Origin: Streptomyces sp. SID8374 | GTDB taxonomy: Bacteria > Actinomycetota > Actinomycetes > Streptomycetales > Streptomycetaceae | Assembly: GCF_009865135.1 (NCBI RefSeq) | Contig: NZ_WWGH01000002.1 | Span: 1 to 64,000, forward strand | Direction: 5' to 3' | Length of the DNA stretch: 64,000 nucleotides | In this document: in pieces, positions 49,121-56,986 of the stretch | How positions within the stretch are numbered: position 1 is the stretch's first letter | Layout of the letters: every line of letters begins with the position of its first letter | Notes under the pieces: model-generated | The model's input: only the letters and a program-made list of their open reading frames with translations | What the model was told of the DNA's origin: nothing | The model's database searches: none | Program-made: the position numbers and the translations under genes

Positions 49121-50467
49121 CTAGATCCCGAGCATTCCGGTCCACATGTCCGGGAAGTCCGGCAGGGTCTTGGCGGTGGTGCCCACGTTCTCGATCTCCA
49201 CGCCCTTGACCGCGAGGCCGATGATCGCCCCGGCGGTGGCCATGCGGTGGTCGTCGTACGTGTGGAAGACGCCGCCGTGCAGCGGGCGCGGGCGGATGTG
49301 GAGCCCGTCGGCCGTCTCCGTGACATCACCGCCCAGCTCGTTGATCTCCTTGGTGAGCGCGGCCAGCCGGTCCGTCTCGTGCAGCCGCAGATGGGCGACG
49401 CCGCTCAGCGTGGAGGGGGAGTCCGCCAGCGCCGCGACCGCCGCGATGCCCGGGGTCAGCTCGCCGACCTCGCCGAGGTCCACGTCGATGCCGTGGATCC
49501 GGCCCGTACCGGTGAAGGTGAGCCCGCGCTCGGTCAGCTCGCAGCTGCCACCCATCGCGGTGAAGATCTCACGCAGCGCGTCACCCGGCTGGGTGGTCCG
49601 CTCGGGCCAGTCGGGGATGGTGACCTTGCCGCCGGTGACCAGCGCGGCGGCCAGGAACGGCTGCGCGTTGGAGAGGTCCGGCTCCACCGTCAGGTCCCGG
49701 CCGAGCAGCGCGGAGGGCGAGACCCGCCAGACGTTCGGCTCGCCGCCCGTCTCCGGCTCGTCCACCTGGGCGCCGACGGCCCGCAGCATGTCGACGGTCA
49801 TCCGGATGTGCGGCATCGAGGGCAGGACGGAGCCGGTGTGCCGGACCTCCACGCCCTGGTTGAACCGGGGCCCCGACAGCAGCAGCGCCGAGACGAACTG
49901 CGAGGACGACGAGGCGTCGATCGCCACCGGGCCGCCGTCCAGCGCCCCGCCGCCGTGCACGGTCAGCGGCAGCGCGCCGCGCCCGTCGTCGTCGATCCGC
50001 GCGCCCAGCGCGCGCAGCCCCTCGATCACGCCGGTCAGCGGCCGCTCGTACGAGCGGGGGTCGCCGTCGAAGCGGATCGGGCCGTCGGCGAGGGTGGCGA
50101 CGGGCGGCAGGAAGCGCATGACCGTGCCCGCGTTGCCGACGTCGACGGTGGCCGGGCCGTGCAGCCCCGCCGGGATGACCCGCCAGGCCTCGCCCGTGAT
50201 CTCGGGCTCGCCCGACGCGGTGGAGCTGGAGGCGATCGTCTCCTCGATGCCGACGCCCATGGCGCGCAGCGCCTCGGCCATCAGCAGAGTGTCGCGGGAG
50301 CGCAGCGGGCGGCGCAGCCAGCCGGGCTCGGAGGCCAGTGAAGCGAGCACGAGCGCCCGGTTGGTGACCGATTTGGATCCGGGCACGGTGACGGTCGCAT
50401 CGACGGCTCCACTCGCGTGAGGGGCGGGCCAGAGGGCGGGCTGCACGGAACTCTCGGTCATGGCCAT
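49121..50467 (-). CDS. aroA: 5-enolpyruvylshikimate-3-phosphate synthase
   Basis: The 448-residue EPSP synthase has GSKSVTNRALV (near 29), DVGNAGTVMRFL (near 110), the RSYERPL segment, SSSSQFVSALLL, and HETDRLAAL and DDHRMATAG late motifs. It joins shikimate-3-phosphate and PEP in aromatic amino-acid synthesis. The inhibitor loop reads GNAGTVMRF rather than GNAGTAMRP. ATG 50467 (MAM) and 50461 (M) are both possible; GGAG lies 11 nt before the first. It is first in an aroA-rsgA operon. Confidence 0.95.
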   Translation of the reverse strand: MAMTESSVQPALWPAPHASGAVDATVTVPGSKSVTNRALVLASLASEPGWLRRPLRSRDTLLMAEALRAMGVGIEETIASSSTASGEPEITGEAWRVIPAGLHGPATVDVGNAGTVMRFLPPVATLADGPIRFDGDPRSYERPLTGVIEGLRALGARIDDDGRGALPLTVHGGGALDGGPVAIDASSSSQFVSALLLSGPRFNQGVEVRHTGSVLPSMPHIRMTVDMLRAVGAQVDEPETGGEPNVWRVSPSALLGRDLTVEPDLSNAQPFLAAALVTGGKVTIPDWPERTTQPGDALREIFTAMGGSCELTERGLTFTGTGRIHGIDVDLGEVGELTPGIAAVAALADSPSTLSGVAHLRLHETDRLAALTKEINELGGDVTETADGLHIRPRPLHGGVFHTYDDHRMATAGAIIGLAVKGVEIENVGTTAKTLPDFPDMWTGMLGI

Positions 50468-50516
50468 TACTTTAGTGGCTCCGCGCAAACCCGGATCGTC
50501 ACCAAAAGCGCGGAAA

Positions 50517-50548
50517 CCGGTCCGTAACGAAAGACTGGTACGGACCGG
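50517..50548. terminator. Hairpin between the M50 protease and aroA
   Basis: CCGGTCCGTA (50517-50526) pairs perfectly with TACGGACCGG (50539-50548) over a 12-nt loop, downstream of the M50 gene and upstream of aroA. Confidence 0.65.
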
Positions 50549-50574
50549 ATCGGGTGCCGTGCGGCAGCGGGGCC

Positions 50575-51288
50575 TCACCACCCCAGCAGCCAGCGCCCCC
50601 CACCGATCAGCGAGCACAGCGACACCGCGTGGAAGAGGAAGAGCCACAGCGCCGCCGGGGCGTGCGTCAGCCGCGCCAGCTGGTCCGCGTCGGAGTCCGG
50701 CGCACCCCCGAACCGCCGCTTGGACTGGAGCTCGAAGGGCGGCCGCACCCCGCCCAGCAGCAGGAACCAGACCACCGCGTACGCGAACGCCGACTGCACG
50801 TCCGACGAGGTCAGCCAGGACACCAGCAGGAACGTTGTACCGGTCAGGATGACGGTGAGCGCCCCGTACACATTGCGGATCATCACCAGCATCGCGGCGA
50901 GCAGCGCCGTCGCGATCCACAGCAGCAGCGTGATCCGCCCGTTGGTCAGCAGCCAGGCACCGCCGAGCCCCAGCAGCGAGGGGGCGGTGTAGCCGGCCGC
51001 CGCGGTGAGGATCATGCCGATCCCGGTCGGCTTGCCCCGGCTCACGGTCAGCCCGCTGGTGTCCGAGTGCAGCCGGATACCGGAGAGCTGGCGCCCGCTG
51101 AGCAGGGCCACCAGCCCGTGGCCGCCCTCGTGCGCGATGGTGATGGTGTTCCGCGCCAGGCGCCATATCGGGTTCGGCACGACGGCGATGAGCGCCAGCG
51201 CGGCCGTCACCACCACCAGCCACTGCTCGGGTGCGGGCTGGGTGCCGGTGAGGCGATCCCACAGATCGCCCAGTTCGGTGCTGTTCAT
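50575..51288 (-). CDS. M50-type integral membrane metalloprotease
   Basis: The 237-residue protein has about six membrane helices. The zinc motif HEGGH lies in TIAHEGGHGLVALL (near 53), inside a membrane segment as in site-2 proteases. Such enzymes cut membrane-bound regulators, for example anti-sigma factors. No PDZ domain is present. It is divergent from the SRAP gene (53 bp). Confidence 0.85.
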   Translation of the reverse strand: MNSTELGDLWDRLTGTQPAPEQWLVVVTAALALIAVVPNPIWRLARNTITIAHEGGHGLVALLSGRQLSGIRLHSDTSGLTVSRGKPTGIGMILTAAAGYTAPSLLGLGGAWLLTNGRITLLLWIATALLAAMLVMIRNVYGALTVILTGTTFLLVSWLTSSDVQSAFAYAVVWFLLLGGVRPPFELQSKRRFGGAPDSDADQLARLTHAPAALWLFLFHAVSLCSLIGGGRWLLGW

Positions 51289-51328
51289 CGGCCGGGCGAC
51301 TCCTTGCGGCGGGGGCGGGCGGTCGTGG

Positions 51329-51334
51329 CAGTCT
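51329..51334 (+). promoter_or_regulatory. Candidate -10 hexamer for leaderless SRAP mRNA
   Basis: CAGTCT lies 7 nt before ATG 51342. Confidence 0.3.
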
Positions 51335-51341
51335 GGCACTT

Positions 51342-52157
51342 ATGTGCGGACGGTATGCAGCGAGCCGGGGACCAGAGGATCTGGCCGGATTCTTCGGGAT
51401 CGAGAAGTGGGAACCCACCGAGACCCTGGAGCCGGATTGGAACGTGGCGCCGACCAAAGAGGTGTACGCGGTTCTGGAGCGTCCTGTTAAGGACGCGGAC
51501 GACCGGCGTCCGGTTCGCCAGCTGCGGACCTTGAAGTGGGGGCTCGTGCCCTCCTGGTCGAAGACGCCCGAGGGCGCGGCCCGGATGATCAACGCCCGTG
51601 CGGAGACCGTGCACGAGAAGCCGTCCTTCCGGAACGCCTTCGCCCAGCGCCGCTGCATCCTGCCCGCCGACGGGTACTACGAGTGGGTCACCGGTGCCGA
51701 GGAGCGGCAGCTGGAGGAGAAGAAGGGGAAGAAGCGGGCGCGCAAGCAGCCCTACTTCGTCACCCCCGCCGACGGCTCGGTCTTCGCGATGGCCGGGCTT
51801 TACGAGTTCTGGCGCGACCCGACCCTCCCCGGCGACCACGAGAACGCCTGGTGGGTGACGTGCTCGGTGATCACCACCGAGGCCGAGACCACGCCGCTGG
51901 GCGTCGCCCCCGCCGAGGGCCCGGCCGCGCTCGCCGACATCCACCCCCGGATGCCGCTGATGCTCACCCCGGACCGCTGGGACACCTGGCTGGACCCCTC
52001 CCACACCGGCCTGGACGAGCTGCGCGCGCTGCTGGAGCCGCCGCCCGGCGGGCTGATGCGGGCCTATCCGGTCGCCACCGCCGTCAGCAACGTCCGCAAC
52101 AACGGGCCGGAGCTGCTGGAGGAGCTGGCCGCGCCGGAGGAGGCCACCCTCTTCTGA
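51342..52157 (+). CDS. SRAP-domain protein (YedK/HMCES-type abasic-site sensor)
   Basis: The 271-residue protein starts MCGRY; after Met removal Cys2 forms the thiazolidine crosslink to abasic DNA. Also visible are WNVAPT (near 33), the RMINARAETV segment, DGYYEWV with its Glu, and DIHPRMP with its His. It protects abasic sites in single-stranded DNA, fitting the repair-rich window. A Lys/Glu/Arg-rich insert follows the EWV motif. Confidence 0.93.
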   Translation: MCGRYAASRGPEDLAGFFGIEKWEPTETLEPDWNVAPTKEVYAVLERPVKDADDRRPVRQLRTLKWGLVPSWSKTPEGAARMINARAETVHEKPSFRNAFAQRRCILPADGYYEWVTGAEERQLEEKKGKKRARKQPYFVTPADGSVFAMAGLYEFWRDPTLPGDHENAWWVTCSVITTEAETTPLGVAPAEGPAALADIHPRMPLMLTPDRWDTWLDPSHTGLDELRALLEPPPGGLMRAYPVATAVSNVRNNGPELLEELAAPEEATLF

Positions 52158-52220
52158 GGGGCGCGCGGGGCTTCTGAGAGGCGCGCGGGGGAGTCCCGGC
52201 GATCCGTCGGCCGCGCGGGA

Positions 52221-52226
52221 GAGGAT
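52221..52226 (+). promoter_or_regulatory. Candidate -10 hexamer for leaderless hydrolase mRNA
   Basis: GAGGAT lies 6 nt before GTG 52233. Confidence 0.3.
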
Positions 52227-52232
52227 GTCCGC

Positions 52233-52874
52233 GTGAGCCGTCAACCACGTACGCAGAACGTCACCACCGACGCCGGTGAGGCCCGGATCACCTGGGTCCC
52301 CGCGCCCGCGCCCCGCCTCGTGCTCGCCGTGAGCCACGGGGCCGGCGGCGGTATCGAGGCCCGGGACCTGAAGGCCCTGGCCGCCGCCCTGCCCGCCCAC
52401 GGGGTCACCGTCGCCCTGGTGGAGCAGCCCTGGCGGGTGGCCGGCAAGAAGGTGGCCCCCGCCCCGAAGACCCTGGACACCGGGTGGCGGGGGCTGTGGC
52501 CCGCGCTGGCCGAGCCAGGGCTGCCCGTCGTCTCCGGAGGGCGGAGCGCCGGGGCCAGGGTCGCCTGCCGGACCGCCACCGAGCTGGGCGCGGCGGCCGT
52601 CCTCGCCCTCAGCTTCCCGCTCCACCCGCCGGGCAAGCCGGAGAAGTCCCGGGCCGACGAGTTGCTCGGCACCGGCGTACCCACCCTCGTCGTCCAGGGC
52701 GGCAACGACCCGTTCGGGCGACCCGAGGAGTTCCCTTCCGGGCCCTACGAGCTGGCGGAAGTGCCGTACGGCGACCACGGCTTCGCCGTACCGAAGAAGG
52801 CCGGGCTGAGTGAGGCTCAGACGATGGACGTCCTCACCGGCGCGGTGACGGAGTGGCTCGCCGCCCTCGGGTGA
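52233..52874 (+). CDS. Alpha/beta-hydrolase family protein (dienelactone-hydrolase-like)
   Basis: The 213-residue protein has VSHGAGGG (oxyanion loop near 34) and the nucleophile GGRSAGAR with Ser near 109. The acid Asp is in VVQGGNDPF near 163 and His in VPYGDHGF near 185. It resembles the Tex30/KANL3-type small hydrolases. The substrate is unknown. It ends 11 bp before the SigR-type promoter of sigR. Confidence 0.82.
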   Translation: MSRQPRTQNVTTDAGEARITWVPAPAPRLVLAVSHGAGGGIEARDLKALAAALPAHGVTVALVEQPWRVAGKKVAPAPKTLDTGWRGLWPALAEPGLPVVSGGRSAGARVACRTATELGAAAVLALSFPLHPPGKPEKSRADELLGTGVPTLVVQGGNDPFGRPEEFPSGPYELAEVPYGDHGFAVPKKAGLSEAQTMDVLTGAVTEWLAALG

Positions 52875-52885
52875 CACGGACCACG

Positions 52886-52911
52886 GGAATGCGGCGTACG
52901 GGGGCGCTGTT
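52886..52911 (+). promoter_or_regulatory. SigR-type autoregulatory promoter (sigRp2)
   Basis: GGAAT (52886-52890), 18-nt spacer, GTT (52909-52911): an exact SigR consensus. The transcript starts near 52918 and includes the start of the long SigR isoform, matching the autoregulated p2 promoter known in S. coelicolor. Confidence 0.85.
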
Positions 52912-52961
52912 GTTCGGGACGTCGGTACAACAACGTCGTACGTGGAGAGGGAGTCCGTCGC

Positions 52962-53147
52962 ATGGGTTCGACCATCTGCCCCAGCCGCTCGAACGCCGCT
53001 GAACTGGAGTGGACCGTGCTGCCTGCGGCGAAGACCACCCGCGAGCGGTCGATGGGCGGCGCTGATCGACAGCCCGTCTCCAAGCAAGGTCGACTATTCT
53101 CCGAGGCGAGCGGGTCCGGTTTCGGCTCCGCCACATCGTTGGAGGAG
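52962..53147 (+). CDS. sigR: N-terminal extension encoding the long SigR' isoform
   Basis: In frame with sigR, ATG 52962 adds 62 residues (starting MGSTICPSRSNAAELEW). It is preceded by a strong ribosome site, GGAGAGGGAG at 52944-52953 with 8-nt spacing. In S. coelicolor an unstable SigR' with about 55 extra residues is made only from the p2 transcript and gives negative feedback. Codon bias here is weaker than in the sigR core. GTG near 53016 and ATG 53052 are internal alternatives. Confidence 0.7.
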
Positions 53148-53804
53148 GTGGGTCCGGTCACTGGGACCGACACAGGGACCGACGACGGCCGTGCACCCGA
53201 GACGACCGCCGAGCGCAACGCGCGCTTCGAGCGGGACGCCCTCGGCTTTCTCGACCAGATGTACTCGGCCGCGCTGCGCATGACGCGCAACCCCGCCGAT
53301 GCCGAGGACCTGGTCCAGGAGACCTACGCCAAGGCGTACGGCTCCTTCCACCAGTTCCGTGAGGGCACGAACCTCAAGGCGTGGATGTACCGCATCCTCA
53401 CCAACACCTTCATCAACTCGTACCGCAAGAAGCAGCGCGAGCCCCAGCGCAGCGCCGCCGAGGAGATCGAGGACTGGCAGCTGGCGCGCGCCGAGTCGCA
53501 CATGTCGACCGGTCTGCGCTCCGCCGAGTCCCAGGCCCTCGACCACCTGCCGGACTCCGACGTGAAGTCGGCGCTCCAGGCGATTCCCGAAGAGTTCCGC
53601 ATCGCCGTCTATCTCGCCGATGTAGAGGGCTTTGCCTACAAGGAGATCGCGGACATCATGGGGACTCCCATCGGTACGGTGATGTCCCGGCTGCACCGCG
53701 GCCGCCGTCAGCTGCGCGGCATGCTGGAGGACTACGCCCGTGAGCGCGGGCTCGTCGCGGCCGGTGCCGGTGACTCGGACGATCGGAAGGGCTCTACCTC
53801 ATGA
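53148..53804 (+). CDS. sigR: ECF sigma factor SigR of the thiol-oxidative stress response
   Basis: The canonical 218-residue form starts at GTG 53148, beginning GPVTGTDTGTDDG as in S. coelicolor. Region 2 (PADAEDLVQETYAKAYGSFH, then AWMYRILTNTFINSYRKK) and region 4 (VEGFAYKEIADIMGTPIGTV, then SRLHRGRRQLR) are intact. It recognises GGAAT-N18-GTT promoters for mycothiol, thioredoxin, sulfur-carrier and proteolysis genes. Its stop overlaps rsrA (ATGA). This start has GGAGGAG directly against it, so its spacing is poor compared with the upstream one. Confidence 0.97.
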   Translation: MGPVTGTDTGTDDGRAPETTAERNARFERDALGFLDQMYSAALRMTRNPADAEDLVQETYAKAYGSFHQFREGTNLKAWMYRILTNTFINSYRKKQREPQRSAAEEIEDWQLARAESHMSTGLRSAESQALDHLPDSDVKSALQAIPEEFRIAVYLADVEGFAYKEIADIMGTPIGTVMSRLHRGRRQLRGMLEDYARERGLVAAGAGDSDDRKGSTS

Positions 53805-54142
53805 GCTGCGGAGAGCCGCACGAGACGGATTGCTCGGAGGTCCTCGACCATCTCTACGAGTTCCTCGACCGGGAGATGCCCGAGGGCGACTGCACCAAGT
53901 TCGAGGTGCACTTCGAGGAGTGCTCCCCGTGCCTGGAGAAGTACGGCCTGGAGCAGGCCGTGAAGAAGCTGGTCAAGCGCTGCTGCGGGCAGGACGACGT
54001 CCCGACCGACCTGCGCTCCAAGGTGATGGGCCGGATCGACCTGATCCGGGCCGGCGAGGCCGTGCCCGAGCAGGACATCACCTTCAGCGGCCAGGACATC
54101 CCCGTCAGCGGCACGGACCAGACCGCGACCGCGCGGGAATAG
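53801..54142 (+). CDS. rsrA: Zinc anti-sigma factor RsrA
   Basis: The 113-residue ZAS-family protein has Cys3, Cys11, Cys31, His37, Cys41, Cys44, Cys61 and Cys62, in positions identical to those I recall for S. coelicolor RsrA. The HxxxCxxC zinc motif reads HFEECSPC. Under reducing conditions it binds SigR; oxidation forms a disulfide between Cys11 and Cys44 or 41, ejects zinc and frees SigR. Translationally coupled to sigR by a 4-nt overlap. Confidence 0.97.
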   Translation: MSCGEPHETDCSEVLDHLYEFLDREMPEGDCTKFEVHFEECSPCLEKYGLEQAVKKLVKRCCGQDDVPTDLRSKVMGRIDLIRAGEAVPEQDITFSGQDIPVSGTDQTATARE

Positions 54143-54237
54143 TCACCCGAATGTGCTAATCGCACCTGTAGCGGCTCGGCGGACCCGCCGACTCGCTAGC
54201 GTGGCGCCTCCATGGACCATGGGGGGCGAGTGCGGGC

Positions 54238-55602
54238 GTGAGAGGCACACCGGTGGCGGCGCGCGGCTGCATCCTGGCGGCGGTGATCACCGCCGCCTGC
54301 TGCGTGCTCCCGGTGTTACGTCCCGGGGCCGCGACCCCGTGGGGCACGGCGGCCCTGCTCGCCGCCCTCTGCCTCGTCTGTGAGGCCGTCGGCCGCCGCT
54401 TCGACCCGGGCTCCGCCCAGGCCGTCGCCGGATCGTTCCTCCCGCTGCTGCCCGCCGCCGCCTTCCTCCTGCCGCCCCCGGCCGCCGCCCTGGTCGCGGC
54501 TGCGGCGTCCCTGGCCGGGCGGGTGGACCAGCCGCCCTTCGCGGCCCGCCGGATCTGGCGGGCCGCACAGCTCGCCCTCACGTGCTGCGCCGCCTCCTGG
54601 ACGTACACGCTCCTCGGCGGACCGGCCACCCTCGGCACCGCCCCGGACTTCCCGTACGCCCTGTTCCCCGCGTGCGCCGCGGCCCTCACCTTCTCCCTGG
54701 TGCTCACCGCCCTGGACTGCGTCATCCTCGCGGCGGCCGAAGGGCGGCCCGTACGCCGTTCCTGGCGCACCCTGCTGCCGCGCGCCCTCGGCCCCCACCT
54801 GGTGCACGCGCTCGCCGGGCTGATGATGGCCGTGCTGTGGCGCAGTCCGTACGGGCCCGTCTCCGCGCTCTTCGTGCTGCTGCCGATGTACCTCTCCTGC
54901 TGGGTCTTCGCCCAGTACCACCGCGAGGACGCCGCCCACCGCGCCACCATCCGCGCGCTGGTCCACGCCGTCGACATCAAGGACACCTACACCCGCGGCC
55001 ACAGCGAGCGGGTCGGCCGGGCCTCCGTCCTGATCGCCCGGGAACTCGGCATGGACCCCGACCGCCTGGAGGCGCTCCGCTTCGCCGGGATCCTCCACGA
55101 CATCGGCAAGCTCGGCGTACCGACCCGGGTGCTGCGCAAGGACGGCCCGCTCACCCCGGACGAGCGCCGGGTCATGGAGCTGCACCCGGAGTACGGGCAC
55201 GAGATCGTCCGGTCCATCGGCTTCCTGGACGAGGCCCGCGCGGCGATCCTGCACCACCACGAACGACTCGACGGCACCGGCTATCCGTACGGGCTCAGCG
55301 GTGGCCGCATCCCCGAGTCCGCCCGGATCGTCGCGGTCGCCGACGCCTTCGACGCCATGACCTCGACCCGTTCCTACCGGCGCGGGCGGCCCGTCCCCGC
55401 CGCCCTGACCGAGCTGCGCCGGTGCGCGGGCACCCAGTTCGACCCGCGCATGGTGCGGGCGCTGGCCAGCGCCCTGGACCGGCACGGCTGGAGCGGCGCG
55501 GACACCGCCGTCACGGCGGACGAGGCGGGCGCGGGAGCCGCCGTGCCCAACGCCCGCAGGGGGACCGGTCGGCGAAGCCCCTCCCCGGAGCGATCCCCGT
55601 GA
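54238..55602 (+). CDS. Membrane HD-GYP domain protein with a TTA codon
   Basis: The 454-residue protein has several N-terminal membrane helices (about 1-225), then an HD-GYP domain: HDIGKLGVP (near 285) and HHHERLDGTGYP (near 340), the full set for a c-di-GMP-type phosphodiesterase. The C-terminal tail is Ala/Gly/Arg-rich. Leu27 is encoded by TTA (54316-54318), so bldA would limit translation to later growth. Its stop overlaps the next gene's GTG, coupling it to a degenerate HD partner. It is 96 bp after rsrA. Confidence 0.88.
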   Translation: MRGTPVAARGCILAAVITAACCVLPVLRPGAATPWGTAALLAALCLVCEAVGRRFDPGSAQAVAGSFLPLLPAAAFLLPPPAAALVAAAASLAGRVDQPPFAARRIWRAAQLALTCCAASWTYTLLGGPATLGTAPDFPYALFPACAAALTFSLVLTALDCVILAAAEGRPVRRSWRTLLPRALGPHLVHALAGLMMAVLWRSPYGPVSALFVLLPMYLSCWVFAQYHREDAAHRATIRALVHAVDIKDTYTRGHSERVGRASVLIARELGMDPDRLEALRFAGILHDIGKLGVPTRVLRKDGPLTPDERRVMELHPEYGHEIVRSIGFLDEARAAILHHHERLDGTGYPYGLSGGRIPESARIVAVADAFDAMTSTRSYRRGRPVPAALTELRRCAGTQFDPRMVRALASALDRHGWSGADTAVTADEAGAGAAVPNARRGTGRRSPSPERSP

Positions 55603-56894
55603 GAAACCACACGCAGCCCGCCCTCCTCGCCGTCCGGGGAGCCGCCCTCCTCCTCACCCTCGCCGCGCTCGCCCACACCTTCTGGCACGGCCTCGCCGAT
55701 CCGGGCCACGCCCTCGCCTTCGGGCTCCTCGTCGCCGTCGGGGAGCTGGCCCGGCGGGGCGGGGCGCCCGGAGAGCGGGAGCCCGCGCCGCTCGCCGCCG
55801 CCGGGGCACTGGCGTACGCCCTGCTCGGGGACAGCGCGGGGGAGCCGACGGCGCACGGGCCCCTCCAGGTGGTGACCGTGGTCGTCGCCGCGCAGCTCAC
55901 CGCCCAGCTCGTGGCGGCCGTGCGGCACCCGGCCCCGGACCTGGACCGGGTGGCGCGGCGGGTGCTCACCGTGGGGTTCGCCGCCGTCTGTTTCCAGCCG
56001 TTGTACGCCTCCGGGCAGGCGGTGCGGTGGTTCGGCGACGGGCTGTACTTCGCGCTGTTCCTGCTCGGCGTGCTGGCGCTGACCGCCGTCTGCGACGCGC
56101 TGCTCGCCGCCCTCGTGGCACGTGCGCGGACTCTGCCGTACGGGGCCGGGAAGCCCTCCCCGTACGGACCGGCGACCCCGCCCCCGTACGGACCGTTCCT
56201 CGGTGACGAGCTGCGGGCGCTCGCCGGGGTCGGGCCCGCCGTCGGGGCGAGCGGCGTGGTCCTGGCGCTTGGGGTGGCCGTCGCCGGGCTGTGGGCGCTG
56301 CCCGTGCTCTGTGTGCCGCTGCTGCTGACCCAGGTCGCCTTCCGCCGGTACGCGGCCGTCCGCACGACCTACCGGCAGACCATCGCCTCGCTCGCCCGCG
56401 CCACCGAGATCGCCGGGTACACCCCGCCAGGCCACGCCCGCCGGGTCGCCGCTCTCGCCACCGCCGTCGGGCGGGAGCTGGGGTTCACCAGGGCGCAGCT
56501 GACCGTGCTGGAGTACGCGGCCCTGATGCACGACATCGGCCAGCTCTCCCTCCTCGACCCGGTCGCCGACGGGGCCACCGCCCGGCTGCCCGCCGCCGAG
56601 CAGCGCCGGATCGCGCTGCTCGGCGGGGCCGTGGTGCGCCGGACCGGGGTGGACCCGCAGGTCGCCGTGGTGGTGGAGCAGCAGGCCGATCCGTACCGGG
56701 AACAACTGCCCGCCGCCAGGATCGTCAGGACGGTCAACGCATACGACGACCTGTGCGGGGAAGGCGTCGGCGGGCCGCTGGGGGCGCTGGAGGAGCTCAG
56801 GCTCTCCACCGGACACGACCACCAGCCGCAGGTGGTGGAGGCCCTCGCGAGAGTCCTCGGCCGGGGCGGTCTGACCCGGGTCGGGGCTGGGTAA
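55599..56894 (+). CDS. Membrane HD-domain protein lacking the GYP motif
   Basis: The 431-residue protein has eight or so hydrophobic helices in the first 280 residues, broken by a Pro/Tyr/Gly linker (PYGAGKPSPYGPATPPPYGP, near 175). An HD domain follows, with TPPGHARRVA and MHDIGQLSLLDP intact. The position of the GYP motif reads VEQQADPYREQLP instead. It probably cannot act as a normal HD-GYP phosphodiesterase and may regulate or bind its partner. GTG 55599 overlaps the previous stop (GTGA). Confidence 0.8.
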   Translation: MRNHTQPALLAVRGAALLLTLAALAHTFWHGLADPGHALAFGLLVAVGELARRGGAPGEREPAPLAAAGALAYALLGDSAGEPTAHGPLQVVTVVVAAQLTAQLVAAVRHPAPDLDRVARRVLTVGFAAVCFQPLYASGQAVRWFGDGLYFALFLLGVLALTAVCDALLAALVARARTLPYGAGKPSPYGPATPPPYGPFLGDELRALAGVGPAVGASGVVLALGVAVAGLWALPVLCVPLLLTQVAFRRYAAVRTTYRQTIASLARATEIAGYTPPGHARRVAALATAVGRELGFTRAQLTVLEYAALMHDIGQLSLLDPVADGATARLPAAEQRRIALLGGAVVRRTGVDPQVAVVVEQQADPYREQLPAARIVRTVNAYDDLCGEGVGGPLGALEELRLSTGHDHQPQVVEALARVLGRGGLTRVGAG

Positions 56895-56986
56895 CCCATG
56901 GGTAATGAGCGGGCGTCCGGCCGGGCATGGTTGGATGCGAAAGCAGAGCGGAAAACGAGGGTGTCCAGTCGGGACAGGCGGGAATC

